This document shows positions 22,076-33,612 of a stretch of DNA of 64,000 nt, piece by piece; position 1 is the first letter of the stretch; each line of letters begins with the position of its first letter. The notes below the pieces were generated by a model. It was not told the origin of the DNA and did no database searches. It was given only the letters and a program-made list of their open reading frames with translations. Origin of the DNA: Homarus americanus (Eukaryota > Arthropoda > Malacostraca > Decapoda > Nephropidae); assembly GCF_018991925.1 (NCBI RefSeq), contig NW_024737068.1:6543518-6607517 (forward strand). The letters are read 5' to 3'. Both the position numbers and the translations under genes were made by a program.

Positions 22076-22341
22076 AATAATAATAATGGACGCCCCTCGA
22101 AATCAAGGATGGCCGGCCCAAGGACCACCTAGGCGTGAATTTGTTAAGGTGTAGAAGCTGTCGCCAACACAACAGTTAAAGAGCTGCATGACCCATGTCA
22201 AGGAATAGTCCGAGAATACCGGACAACTCGCCAGCTGCACTGGCTAACCATTACCCCGGAATACGATCCGCAAATCGATTAACATCCAGGTATCCAATTA
22301 CTGCTGGGTAGACAGAGGCAAATGGCGTAAAGAAATTTGCC
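22076..22341 (-). mobile_element. Short retroelement-like insert inside (ACAT)n (candidate)
   Basis: A 266-bp non-repetitive segment bounded on the left by (AAT)4, which is an (ATT)n tail on the minus strand, and on both outer sides by (ACAT)n microsatellite. This is the layout of LINE-A and LINE-C. The minus-strand tail reads GGGGCGTCCATTATTATT then ATGTAAGTATG. I find no coding motif in it, so it may be the 3' UTR of a LINE or a non-autonomous relative. Orientation is inferred from the tail. Confidence 0.5.
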
Positions 22342-22389
22342 CATACATACATACATACATACATACATAATATACATACATACACACAT

Positions 22390-22440
<51 letters not shown>

Positions 22441-22490
22441 GGCAGGCAGACAGACTGACTTACATGCATTCATACATACATACATAGTCA
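22342..22490. repeat. (ACAT)n-(CAGA)n compound microsatellite
   Basis: ACAT units (22342-22390), about 14 CAGA units (22391-22455), then further CATA units to about 22485. Mirrors the order of the tract on the other side of the insert. Confidence 0.95.
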
Positions 22491-23539
22491 AAGCCGAGAA
22501 CATTCACTTTCATAGTTATGGATCACCTGCAGATTAGCCCCCCGGTAACGTCGGGGTGGTTAAACTTGAGGTGGAATAAGCTAAGGGAAAATCTTTAAGT
22601 GATGAGTATTTAATTATGTAACATTGCGTAAGCCTAGTTTTTAGGATAATTTCTTTAGTTAAAAAAATTATGGCCTCGGTTCATATTTCTAATATTTTCG
22701 AAGCTCTGAAATATGTAGATGATGGAGGGTCGGTGTTATTTTCAAACATGGACATATTTACCAACTAATATAGGTATGTGTGTACGAACTAACATTTTTT
22801 TTTCTCTTCAATTTCATGATGCAAATATAAGTAATTAAATGTACACACTATATTTTTTTACTTCTATATTAGATTCGTAGATAATATCCAGGTAATTTAT
22901 TTATTTGTTTATTTATTATACTTAAAAAACATCAATATACTCAGTACTTTTCTTAATGGTGACTAATATTATCCCTCATGGCCTAACACACGATCAGTCA
23001 GGGCACTACAGGCAGGCAGAGATAGAAGTGTCACTGCCAGATAGACTCGGGTCACCTTACCTGAAAATGGTGACCGTAACCCATGAAATTCCTCCCTACT
23101 TATGGTCAACTTTTGTCAGGTGTGGGTAGAGAGATATCCCCCCCCCCCACACACACAGACATGCACCAATTAATGTAAATATACGTCACTTCTCTCTCTC
23201 TCTCTCTCTCGTTGGCAAAAATTGGAAAGAAAATGAGAATAAAAGCAGCAGGAAAAAGGGAAAATGATAAAAAAGTGAAAGAATAAGACATTCCAACCAA
23301 TACGACTATTTATCTTGTCTCTCTATTCTTCTTTATCACTCTTCCTTCCTACCGAAGACTTAGTAAAGAAAAACTGGAAAGATAACGTGAATAAAAGAGG
23401 AAGGGGAAAAGGGAAACGCCGATAATAGACAAGAATACGATAATTGCAAATCTCTCTTCCCCCTGTATTCGTGAGACAGAGTAGGAAAAAGAAAGATAAG
23501 AAATAGGAAGAAGGAAAATTAGATAAAGAACTTAACGAG
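22491..23539. other. AT-rich intergenic, no gene seen
   Basis: Small features only: poly-C and ACAC at about 23140-23158, (TC)n at about 23191-23211, and purine-rich AAGGAAAA words after 23220. Confidence 0.6.
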
Positions 23540-24020
23540 AAAATTATGTGAAATTTCCAGTTCTTTTCTTCCTGTCTTCACTTCCTCTCGCCTACTCCTC
23601 CATCCCTTCTTACACCCTTCCCCTCCCTCATTCCCTGGCCCCTCCCAACCTTCTCCCTAGCTCCCCTTTTTCACCCTTTCCCTCCCTCATTCTCTCACCC
23701 TTACCTCTCTTCTTTCACCCTTCCCCTGCCTCTTTCCTTCACCCCCTCCTTTTCTCCCCTTCCTTCCCTCCCCTCATCCCCTCCTTACCACCCCTCACTC
23801 CTCCCTTTCTCCTCTCCTTCCTTCCCCTCCCCTCTTTTCCTCATCCTACCCTCCCTTTCCTCTCTCCTTCCCTCCCCTCTTTGCCTCATCCTACCCTCTC
23901 TCTCACCTCCCTCTCTCCCCTTTGTTCCCTTCTCTCCCCTCCCCTCACCCCAACCTTCCCTCCTCTCACCCAACCCTTCCTTCCCTCACCCACTCCTACC
24001 TACTCTCCCTCTCACCCCTC
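23540..24020. repeat. Polypyrimidine low-complexity tract with CCCTCC-type units
   Basis: About 480 bp, overwhelmingly C and T, with recurring TTCACCC, CTCCCTTTCC and CCTCACCC words of about 20-40 bp. The proline, serine and leucine-rich frames on both strands are compositional artefacts. Confidence 0.8.
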
Positions 24021-24169
24021 ACTAACTTTCTTACGTAATAAGCTAATAATTTTTTCCATGGTCTCTTGTCGTCCACATAATTGAGCAATGGAGTATAATC
24101 GGGCCGGGTCGTTCTGTCCTCTTGGTCCACTGCACTTTAAAGGGACAATTAAGTGACCTGATTAGCTGT

Positions 24170-24370
24170 CCTGTAGGTGTGTGGGTGAGGAGGTAGAGGG
24201 AGGGTGGGTTAAGGGGGAAGGGAGAGAGGGGGTAGGGAGGGGAGGGCTAGGTTAGGTGTGTGGGTGGGAGGGAGTGAGGTTTTGTGGGTGGGAAAGGGTG
24301 AGGGTGTGTGTGGGTGGGAAGGTGGGGATGAGGGTGTGTTAAAGGGTGTAGGGAAGAGTATGAATGGCAG

Positions 24371-24373
<3 letters not shown>
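24170..24373. repeat. G-rich degenerate repeat (GTGTGGGTGGGA)
   Basis: GTGGGTGGGA and GGAGGGAG words recur over 200 bp. The strand is strongly G-rich and carries many GGG runs. It leads into a (CA)n tract. Confidence 0.7.
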
Positions 24374-24406
<33 letters not shown>

Positions 24407-24411
24407 ACACA

Positions 24412-24493
<82 letters not shown>
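24374..24493. repeat. (CA)n microsatellite
   Basis: About 120 bp with two single-base interruptions. Confidence 0.95.
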
Positions 24494-24499
<6 letters not shown>

Positions 24500-24573
24500 T
24501 AACCTATTAATAACATAAGTCTGGCAAGGCAAGAGGCTAAACTCTAAAATACAGCAGCTGTCTCCTGTTATAA

Positions 24574-24574
<1 letters not shown>

Positions 24575-24608
<34 letters not shown>
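24575..24608. repeat. (GA)n microsatellite
   Basis: Nearly pure GA run with a GATA interruption at its end. Confidence 0.95.
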
Positions 24609-24614
<6 letters not shown>

Positions 24615-24789
24615 GGGGTTATCTACTGACAAAATATTGATGACCACTGTTTAGAAAAAAAAAGCTAAATCAATGTTAATATTAACATTTCTTATACACA
24701 TACTGTACACACACACACATACACTCAAAGGCATACAAACGTAACACGTACAGATTTAGACACGTCGACCTAGACATATAGACCCACAC

Positions 24790-25069
24790 AAGTGATCGCG
24801 GGCACCTTCATGCCCAGTGAAAGTTTGAACGCTTGTGCTTGGCTAGCGTACAGCAAATGAGGGCGCGCCAAGTCTGTAGACTTGCATGGTTAATTAGGGT
24901 GCGCCAAATCCGTAGAATTGCATCGTTTTCCATCATAAATAAAATGGTTAATTAATGCCTTCCTAAAGAAACCATCGACATGGGACCAGGTTTGTTCCAC
25001 TCTCCGAATTTTTTGCGATTTTTCCACCAAGTTTGATGAAAAACGATTGTGCCGTTTTGGCTGCCCAGA

Positions 25070-25100
<31 letters not shown>

Positions 25101-25128
25101 CACGCCTAGTCCTATAGTATATTAGATA
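24790..25128 (+). mobile_element. Possible RTE-like LINE/SINE 3' end with (CAGA)n
   Basis: A GC-moderate segment contains GGCGCGCCAAGTCTGTAGA and, 54 bp later, the variant GGTGCGCCAAATCCGTAGA (an internal duplication). It continues with TTTTTCCACCAAGTTTGATG, then (CAGA)n at 25070-25098, and ends with CCTAGTCCTATAGTATATTAGATA. The order of UTR, CAGA run and a terminal TATATTAGATA-like end is the form of many arthropod RTE LINE and derived SINE 3' ends. No coding sequence remains. Confidence 0.5.
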
Positions 25129-25343
25129 CATAACACGCACGCATACACACCACTACACACCCATACTCACTGCACAAATTCATACATACACGCATACATT
25201 TTCAAAATCTTATCAGGTAGTGTACAATCATCCTCAACCAAATTATCCACAATATTATGAGTAATTTTTATACACTTTCAGCGTTGTGTAACGATTTTCC
25301 CATAATTGTGTGCAAATTACTGATATGTACTGTCTTATGGTGA

Positions 25344-25344
<1 letters not shown>

Positions 25345-25412
<68 letters not shown>

Positions 25413-25430
25413 ACTACTACTACTACTTCT
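25345..25430. repeat. (AAT)n-(ACT)n microsatellite
   Basis: AAT units to about 25409, then five ACT units. The ACT run recalls the tail of LINE-C but no LINE-C sequence follows. Confidence 0.9.
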
Positions 25431-25788
25431 ATGGCCTCCATGCTCCCCTTATAGCCATACCTTCGCCACCATTTTATTACATAATTAATATCTCTCCTTC
25501 TCTATTTACTACTGTCTTCATAATGTATAACATCTTACCTCAACAGAGTGCACACACTCAAGCGAGCGTCCAACAGACCTTCACTTCATAATAATTACCC
25601 CCCTCACTCTCTCTGACCAATTAAAAAAAACTATCACGAGACCTGATTTTAAAACGCCCTCATTTGAATCATAATTATATGAGATTGATATAAATTGGAG
25701 GTTTTGGCGGATTTGGCTTAAAAAAAATATCGGTGTTCGTGAAGTATACTGGCTCGCTATTTTCGGCTTTAGGAGTGTTGTAATTAAC
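25431..25788. other. Intergenic, no feature seen
   Basis: AT-rich, no coding signal or repeat that I can support. Confidence 0.55.
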
Positions 25789-25804
25789 TTGGTGTCTGTT
25801 AAGT

Positions 25805-26062
25805 GTATGTGTGTCTGTATACAGGGAGTGAGTTTGTCTGTATACAGGGAGGGAATTTGTATACAGGGAGGGGAAGTATGTTTATATACAGGGAGTGAGT
25901 TTATTTGTATACAGGGAGGGAGTTTATATACAGGGAGGGGAAGTATGTTTGTATACAGGGAGAGAGTTTGTGTGTATACAGGTAGGGGAAGTTTGTTTGT
26001 ATACAGGGAGATAGTATTCTGTATGCAGGGATGGAGTTTGATTGTTTACAGGAAGTGGTAGG
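25805..26062. repeat. Minisatellite with GTATACAGGGAGGGAGTTT core
   Basis: About 11 units of (G/A)TATACAGGGAG(G/T)GAGTTT with variable spacers giving 19-29 bp periods. A longer type containing GGGGAAGTATGTTT alternates with the short type. The YREG/IQGG-rich frame is the repeat translated. Confidence 0.9.
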
Positions 26063-26257
26063 TTGTTTTGGCTGTGTTGTTGTGGTGGTGGTACAGTTTG
26101 TTGCCGCCAGGGGGTCACGTAGGGAGGGAGGGGAGGCGAGAGAGAGAGTTAAGGAAGGATAAAAAAAATGGGTTAGGAAACGAAAAGATAAGAGTTAGGG
26201 AAAGAGAATGAGAGCATTAGGTTGAGAGATAGAACGAAAGATAGAAATATGTTGCGC

Positions 26258-26294
<37 letters not shown>

Positions 26295-27654
26295 AATCTA
26301 ACACGGAAAACACACACACGATAAACCACATCTCACACAATGTGGTCGAGATGACAGACGTGACCTTGCCAGCCACTACACTACATTTTAATCTTATAAG
26401 TTTACGTTTTTGTTATGAATCCGGATGTCAACAAAATGGCGGATTTCGGATTCACTGAAAAACGACAACAAAGGAAAATAAAATAATTATATGACTGACA
26501 GATACTGAAAATATATAATAAAAAATAATATAGCATAAAGGAAGATAAAATATTAGATTAAATGAGATATAGGGAATAATAAGAATATTAGATAAAGGTG
26601 ATAGATGCAGGATTCATAGACGTCTTGAAAAATTAAAGCAAAATAAGAGAAAAAGAAGGACAAAAGAAGAGAATAGGCGACAGAAATGAAACATGACAAA
26701 GGAAGAGAAAAAGAGTCAGATAATGAAAGAAAGAGAGAGGACAGAAACGAAAGACATTAGAAGCAAAAACCAGAAAGAAAGGTTAATAAAATGAACTGAG
26801 AAGAGGGTAAGAAACGGAACACAAAAGAGGCAGAAACGGAGGAAAGGGAAGTCCGAAAGAAAGGGTTTTTTCCCCTTGACAATTCGCCCCTCACTAAATT
26901 CTTCAAAGGTGAATCCCCTGTCTGGCCACGAGAGGTCCCTGTTTTTGTTGTTGTTTTTTTCCTTGTTTCTCTTGTCGGGTAAATTTGTTTGTCTGTGTGT
27001 GTCTGTTTTTGTTCTCTGTTTTGTTGGTTTGTTTATTTTCACTCTCATCCACTCTCTTTGTCTCTTTACTAGTAGTTCTCTCTTTCCTTCTGTATCTATC
27101 TATCTATCTTCTTTGTCTGTCTGTCTGTCTGTCAGTACACTCACGCTTAACACTCTCTCAGCAACATAAGTCCAGCCCCCTACCCCCGAGTTAGCAAGAA
27201 CCAAGATTGTTTCTGTCCTCACATGTTGACGACCATCATGATGCAAATTTCCAATACCCATTTTTTCCCTTCTTTGTCTGGGGTTAATTGGGTCGTTATC
27301 TGCTCTTTGTCGACTAATTAACCATCTCGTATTATTTTTCTTTTAAACAGATGAAAATAAATATGGTTTTGAGATAATGAAGAAATTAAGTCATTAATGG
27401 CTTCCGTGTTTGTTTGTCTGTCTGGGTTATTTGTTTTGATATGTCTCCGCTGAATCAATGAGTGGATTAATAGTTTATATGGACTAGGGATAATGACTTG
27501 AGATTGACTGTTAACTTATCGATATCCAGTTAAGCTCCTCCACAGTGACTGTCTTTCTGGTAAAAAAAAAAATCAGGTGTCTAAACTCAAATTGTCTGAA
27601 ATATCTTATAAATAAAAATATCTGAATTGTATATTAATTTGCCGTAATATTGGG
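26063..27654. other. Intergenic, AG-rich then pyrimidine-rich
   Basis: (TG)n at 26262-26292, AG-rich low complexity at about 26600-26870, and CT/TCTG-rich sequence at about 26940-27135 with a short (TCTG)n at 27112-27134. No gene seen. Confidence 0.6.
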
Positions 27655-27976
27655 GTAGTGGGGCATTCGGGTAGAGAATTCAGAACGTTGATCAAGGCAG
27701 CTTCACTCCTCTGGTGTTCACAACCTCTGGTGGGATGGGTCCAAGTGCAAGATGCTTCTACACCAGACTCGCGGAGGTGATATCCGAACAGAAGCAGCAG
27801 CCCAGAAGTTATGTTACAGCCTGGTTGAGATGTCGTCTGTCCTTCTCTCTCCTTCGGTCGGCTTTGCTCTGCCTCAGGGGAACGAGAGCATCGGCCCTAA
27901 AGCCGACAACAGCTGCAGATATTGACTATGAGGCTACAGTCACTGAATGCTGCATAGATCTGCGGCTCAACTAACT
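27655..27976 (+). pseudogene. Retroelement-associated ORF, C-terminal relic
   Basis: From just after a TAG at about 27671 the frame reads RIQNVDQGSFTPLVFTTSGG, then MGPSARCFYTRLAEVISEQK and YVTAWLRCRLSFSLLRSALL, then CLRG, and continues to TAA at 27972-27974. The order GSFTPLVF..GGMG..FYxRLA..WLRCRLSFSLLRSA..CLRG is one I recognise from C-terminal regions of repetitive-element polyproteins in fish and invertebrates. Its biochemical role is not clear to me. The upstream part is missing. The open frame is intact over about 100 residues, so the copy may not be very old. Confidence 0.65.
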
Positions 27977-28700
27977 CAACACAGCTAGGATAGCTACTTA
28001 TGTATTAGAATATTTAATATTGAGGTAATAAAATGGTGGCGAGTGGCTATTGGGGGAGGCTGGACCATTTAAAAAAAAAGAAAAAAGTAGTAGTAGTAGT
28101 AGTAGTATCCAGAGCTTGCCATGTTGTATTATATACTGTAAGTAAGTAGGAGGAGATCACGTGACTATCTGAAGGAAGTGAAGAAGGATGGAAGGAACTA
28201 GGGAGAGGCACAGCTAAGGAGATTGGGAAGGAAATTCAATGAGGAAAGGAGACAAAGAGAAATGTAAGGAGGGAGAGAAGGAGGGAAGGGAAAAACTAGT
28301 CCTCCCTCCATACGTCCCTCCACCTCACAATTGACCTATATCCTGTAGCGTGCCACCTAGCGGATGAGTCATGAACTGAACGTCCGGTGTATGTGTACCA
28401 TCACGCCCTGGCCACTATACTTGAGTAATTGCTACGTGACACTAATATAATTGCTTACTACAACAACAACAAGTACTACTATTACTACGACTACTACGAA
28501 TATTATTACAACAACAACAACTACTACTTCTATTACTACTACTATTACTACGACTAACTTCTATTATAAAAAATAACCAAATTTGTTCTGATATATTACT
28601 AGTACTAGTTCACACAAGCTAGTTATATTAACTTGTACTAGCCAACACAATAGGCATGTATTATTACTTGTATCAACTCACGACAAAGTTGAAAATATGG
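27977..28700. other. Intergenic with (AGT)n and degenerate ACT/ACA trinucleotides
   Basis: (AGT)n at 28087-28108; mixed ACA/ACT/TTA trinucleotide sequence at about 28445-28560; diverged ACTAGT-containing sequence at 28600-28700 that may be old units of the next array. Confidence 0.65.
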
Positions 28701-28711
28701 TTATAACACAG

Positions 28712-29956
28712 GTATTAATCCACAACAAACTAGTCATACCACAAGCACTAACCCACAATAAACTAGTCATACTACAAGCCCTAACCCACAACAAACTAGT
28801 CATACTACAAGCCCTAACCCACAACAAACTAGTCATACCACAAGCACTAACCCACAACAAACTAGTCATACTACAAGCACTAACCCACAATAAACTAGTC
28901 ACACAAGCACTAACCCACAACAAACTAGTCATACTACAAGCACTAACACAATAAACTAGTCATACTACAAGCCTAACCCACAACAAACTAGTCATACTAC
29001 AAGCCTAATCCACAACAAACTAGTCATACTACAAGCCTAACCCACAACAAACTAGTCATACTACAAGCTAACCCCACAACAAACTAGTCATACCACAAGC
29101 ACTAACCCACAATAAACTAGTCATACTACAAGCCCTAACCACAACAAACTAGTCATACTACAAGCCCTAACCCACAACAAACTAGTCATACTACAAGCCC
29201 TAACCCACAACAAACTAGTCATACTACAAGCCCCTACAACAAACTAGTCATACTACAAGCCCTAGCCCACAACAAACTAGTCATACTACAAGCCCTAACC
29301 CACAACAAACTAGTCATACTACAAGCACTAACCCACAACAAACTAGTCATACTACAGCAATAACCCACAACAAACTAGTCATACTACAAGCCTAACCCAC
29401 AACAAACTAGTCATACTACAAGCCCTAACCCACAAAACTAGTCATACTACAAGCCCTAACCCACAACAAACTAGTCATACTACAAGCCCTAACCCACAAC
29501 AAACTAGTCATACTACAAGCCCTAACCCACAACAAACTAGTCTACTACAGCCTAACCCACAACAAACTAGTCATACTACAAGCCTAACCCACAACAAACT
29601 AGTCATACTACAAGCCCTAACCCACAACAAACTAGTCATACTACAAGCCTAACCCACAACAAACTAGTCATACTACAAGCCTAACCCACAACAAACTAGT
29701 CATACTACAAGCACTAACCCACAACAAATTAGTCATACTACAAGCAATAACCCACAACAAACTAGTCATACTACAAGCCTAACCCACAACAAACTAGTCA
29801 TACTACAGCTCTAACCCACAACAAACTAGTCATACTACAAGCCCTAACCCACAACAAACTAGTCATACTACAAGCAATAACCCACAACAAACTAGTCATA
29901 CTACAAGCCTAACCCACAACAAACTAGTCATACTACAAGCCTAACCCACAACAAAA
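28712..29956. repeat. Minisatellite, about 33-bp unit containing ACAACAAACTAGTCATAC
   Basis: About 38 head-to-tail units built of ACAACAAACTAGTCATAC followed by TACAAGCCCTAACCC, with small indels (31-34 bp). There are no variable spacers, so it is not a CRISPR array. Most units carry one ACTAGT site. The array stops abruptly at the 5' LTR of the Gypsy-like element, in mid-unit. Confidence 0.95.
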
Positions 29957-29957
29957 G

Positions 29958-30544
29958 TGTTACGAACCTCCACCCCGCACTACGAACACGCCATCTATTG
30001 TCCTGATCTACCTACCCACCACCACGAAACAACGCCATCTGAGGACGAGACACGGAGTATGACTCGTCTTAGTTACCCACTCAGGTTTCCTTCTCCCTAT
30101 CACCAGATTTGTTGCGTCACCTCCTCAGTCTTCTTTGTCAGCTCAATTCGAGAGGACTTGGCTCTGGGAAGTGACCACAGGATCATCTATCCTCTAAACC
30201 TACGTGCAGTGACTACCTGCAAATCTTCTACAATACTCAGCCTTACTCGTCAACCATCTCAGCTCTCACTTAAGGCCATGTATCTTGTATTACCTCCCCA
30301 CGTCCCTTGCTTCAATTGTTTATGTTGTATTAACATGTATATACCTGTTAATGTTTAGGTTAAGTTTGGTTAGAGGTAATTTATAAGCTAGACTATTTGT
30401 TAAGGTTATGGTACTCTATTATACAACGAAAACTCGCATCCTTTGTCTACCCTTTTATAGTCCGATTGTGTTTGTTTTTTTTTATTGTTACCTGTTGGGA
30501 TCTGGGTAGACGTATATTATATTCTAAATCCCCAACTCGTAACA
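29958..30544 (+). mobile_element. 5' LTR of a Gypsy-like retrotransposon
   Basis: Starts TGTTACGA and ends TCGTAACA, a perfect 8-bp terminal inverted repeat with the canonical TG..CA ends. Length is 587 bp, and a primer-binding-type sequence follows two bases later. It inserts into, or at the edge of, the 33-bp minisatellite. No 3' LTR is in the window, so the LTR pair cannot be compared. The open frame 29957-30358 inside it is not a gene. Confidence 0.88.
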
Positions 30545-30546
30545 AA

Positions 30547-30562
30547 TGGCGACCGTGACAGG
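30547..30562 (+). promoter_or_regulatory. Primer-binding site of the Gypsy-like element
   Basis: TGGCGACCGTGACAGG lies two bases after the LTR. It begins with TGG, the complement of a tRNA CCA end, as expected for a tRNA-primed LTR element. The priming tRNA was not identified. Confidence 0.75.
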
Positions 30563-31280
30563 ATCGAGCCTTAAGTACCATATTCCTTCCTCCCTTGTTA
30601 CTCGGTGTTAATTATTCCTCCCAGTCACTTCTGTTCACAATTGCTTTACGGTAGTTTTAAAGTTTTCCACTACATATGTGTGTGCATATATTGGTATTAT
30701 CGTATAGTAAGAGTGACAGACGCGTGGACCTATTAGGTTCCAGTGTCATAAGGCTTACCTGTTATTACGTGGCAGTTGTGTAGTAAGTCTTATCCTTCGA
30801 GTGTTGGGAAGAATCCGGATCTGTTTAATGCCGTACCTCCTCCAGGTAGGTTGTTTCCATAGTCACTAGTTTACGGTGAAGTGATATCTTGGGACATACG
30901 CGCTCTACCAGGACCCCATAATTATAAACCTCAATTATTGTTCTTCTCATTTATTATCTCATTCAGGGTCAATCGTACCATTGTGGGTTGTTAATCCGGA
31001 TCTTTATATTAATGCCGTAATACGCCCCACCTCTTTCAAGTATATCAGGGTTGTTAATCCGGATCTTTATATTTATGCCGTAATACGCCCTACCTCTTTA
31101 AGTCTCTTATCCTTGTCTAAGGATATTTCTCAGAAGAACAATAATCATAGAATTAATTTCTAGGTATAACTTGGTTAGTTTTCGGGACTTTTCTGGTTAT
31201 CCACTGCCGTGATATTTTCTAGGGTTATCCACTTATCTTATCTTTGGACCATTAGTTAATTTATCCTATTTTTCTTAACA

Positions 31281-32510
31281 ATGGCCACCTCAGGTTTTGA
31301 TCTCCAGGATTTTATTGAAAATCCTTCCGTAATAAATTACGTGTTAATATCCTGAAGAAAGAATGGAAAGAAATAGCCAACTATTATAATATCCCATTTT
31401 CTGGCAACTGACTAAGGAAATGTTAAAATCATGTGATTGAAGTGCTGGTTCAACATGAAGTTTAAGAATCCGCTGTTGACCAGATTAACGCCCATGTCCA
31501 AGAAACTTCAACCACTATCACCACCCCTCCTCACTCAGAAGTTGCTTCCAGGTCTGACAGCCCTCAGAAAAAAAAACACAACGAATAGACGCGCCTTGGA
31601 ACTAGAACGAGCTAGGTTCGAGTTCCGTCAAATGAAAAGAACTCGAGTTGGAACAGGCCAGTTGGAACAGCAGGCCAAGTTGGAGCCTGAAGAAAGGTCG
31701 GAACAGACCCAAGTTGGAGCAGGAGGAGGTTAGACTGAAAGAACTTCTGAGTAAGAGATAAAGTCACCTTAACTGTCGGAGTTTAGATCAAAGAAGTGGC
31801 ATGGGAAGGAAAACTAGCTGCTTTTAACCTGCTACTGCTTCTTCCCTTGTTCACGGGTTTGATGAATCCGGACTGGTCATTTAGGACTTTTTGAGAAAAT
31901 AGCCGGGGAAGAATGAGTGTTAAGGACCAGTGGAGTGTCAGTGTTGGTTCCTAAATTATAGTATTGAGCTCGTGGGGATTTATAACTGTTTAGACCAGAC
32001 TGTTGACTATGATAACGTAAAAGAATATCTCCTCTTATGCTATCACGCCAGATGGATACCGACGAAGTTTCGTAAACTAACCAAACCATTTTCCCACACC
32101 TTTGTTGAGTTGCTCAAGAAAAGCAGGTTTTTAAGTGGTTAGGGCTACAGAGACCTCCCATTTCAGGATTTGTTAAATTTGGTAGTCCTGGAGGTGGAAA
32201 ACAGATACCATTTCACATCTTGAAGCATGTGGAGGGTGGAGAGGTTAATTTGGGGCGTGCTGGCAGGCTGGCTGATGCAATGCACGCTTTGTTGGTGGAG
32301 TCACTGGAGCAGTAGGGAACGTGGTACTTCCCCGACATGTTAGGTCCCTCTCTGATGATAACCTTGGGGTTGTGAGTGGTAGGTCGAAAGGTCCCACACC
32401 TACTCCCCCGATGCAACCAAACACTTGTTCTTTACTGCTTAAAAACCCAGGCCGCCACAGTCAGTGTAAACACCCAAGTGTCGAATTGCTAAAAGTAGTT
32501 CCTGGATCCC
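31281..32510 (+). pseudogene. Gag-like remnant of the Gypsy-like element
   Basis: Begins with ATG at 31281 (MATSGFDLQDFIENPSV), which is soon frameshifted. A charged helical segment (RRALELERARFEFRQMKR) lies at about 31590-31645, as in the N-terminal half of many Gypsy gag proteins. A capsid-like piece (YDNVKEYLLLCYHA) follows at about 32008-32050, and a damaged zinc-knuckle region at about 32425-32480. Several stops and shifts break it; no working protein is possible. Confidence 0.7.
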
Positions 32511-32604
32511 AAATCAAACCAATAGCAAACACCAATATTGGAAAGGGCCCATCAGGATCTCTTCTTCATTCACCTATAGGGAAAAATTTCAATCATAGGG
32601 GTCT

Positions 32605-32930
32605 CGTTCTTTCCTATTCGTATACTACGTGATACGGGCGCAGCACAATCATCACTCCTGTTTAACTTCTGATATATCTACCGCATTTACTAATGAGGTG
32701 TTCTATTTCGGATCTCTCATCCCATTCTTCTATCCTTTAGCTAAAGTGCACTCAATGTCCCTTGATTGCTGGGGGAAGTGCAAATAGCCATAGGGAAAAG
32801 ACCCAATGCCTGTGTGCGGCATTCATTTATTATTGGGTAATGGCAGTAGAATCTAGTGGTTCCTAACATAAAAGTCGACTCTCCTTACCTGTCAACTCCA
32901 CCGCTTGACGCCAAGAAACTATTCCTCATC
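32605..32930 (+). pseudogene. Aspartic protease remnant of the Gypsy-like element
   Basis: The motif RILRDTGAAQSSLL at about 32620-32660 has the catalytic DTG triad (32631-32639) of retroelement proteases, which cleave the polyprotein. A downstream piece, VPNIKVDSPYLSTPP at about 32858-32905, is the linker that normally precedes reverse transcriptase in this type of element. Frames are broken between them. Confidence 0.7.
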
Positions 32931-33034
32931 TTTTCCCCATCTTGTGCTGTCACCCGGTCTGGGGGGTGTGCGGAATGGGCCCTCTTCATCTAAAACCACC
33001 TCTAATATCTTCCTACCACAGAAGATCTCAGCCA

Positions 33035-33612
33035 CAATAAGACTATTAGTAAGGATGAGCTCGTTAAGCCAACAATCTGATCCATCTTTGACTAAACTTC
33101 ATCATGCAGCAGTTGAGGTAAAGATTTTTTAACACCCTTCCGTGTTTTTATTATCATGAAGGGGTTTTGATGAAGACTATAGGCCCCTGAGCTTGCCCAT
33201 CTAGACGTGGTCTGAAATACATCAAGTGGTAGCAATTCCACACTCAGTCAGACCAGCATTAATTGCCCTTGCCCATGATGGTATTTCCAGGACTTTGGAA
33301 TCTGAAAACATATAAAAGCTCCTCCAACACTATTATTGGCCTGGACTTAGGAGATGTCAAATACCTAAAATCTTGTGTCATATTTGTCAAATGGTAGGAA
33401 AACCAAATGAAAGTATACCAACAGCTCCCATTAAGCCCATCCCAGTATTTTCTACACCATTTGAAAAGGTATTTGTGGTTGTGGGCCATTACCAAAGACA
33501 GAGGAAATCAATTCCTGCTTTCACAGTTATGGATACCAGTACACGTTATCCTGGGCTTTTCCCTTAAGCATCAATTTAAAAACATATCAAACATCTTTGC
33601 ACCTTTTTCACT
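33035..33612 (+). pseudogene. Integrase remnant of the Gypsy-like element
   Basis: Upstream helix (QQSDPSLTKLHHAAVEVK, about 33077-33125), then an H2C2 zinc-binding region with YYWPGLRRC at about 33332-33358 and the CHIC pair at 33374-33385. It continues through GKPNESIPTAPIKPIPVFST to the start of the catalytic core (VMDTSTRYPG, about 33527-33556). The strand-transfer core is cut by the gap at 33625 and frames shift at least twice. Integrase would insert element DNA into the host genome. Confidence 0.75.

Noticed and set aside
24790..25128. Assigning this segment firmly to the RTE clade
   Set aside because: Only the style of the 3' end supports it. No coding sequence is present, so it is listed as a candidate only.
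28712..29956. CRISPR-like array (about 33-bp repeats)
   Set aside because: Units are contiguous with no unique spacers, the host is eukaryotic, and no cas-like genes are present. It is a minisatellite.
29957..30358. 133-residue open frame next to the minisatellite
   Set aside because: It lies wholly inside the 5' LTR, starts on a non-ATG codon one base before the LTR end and matches no protein I know.
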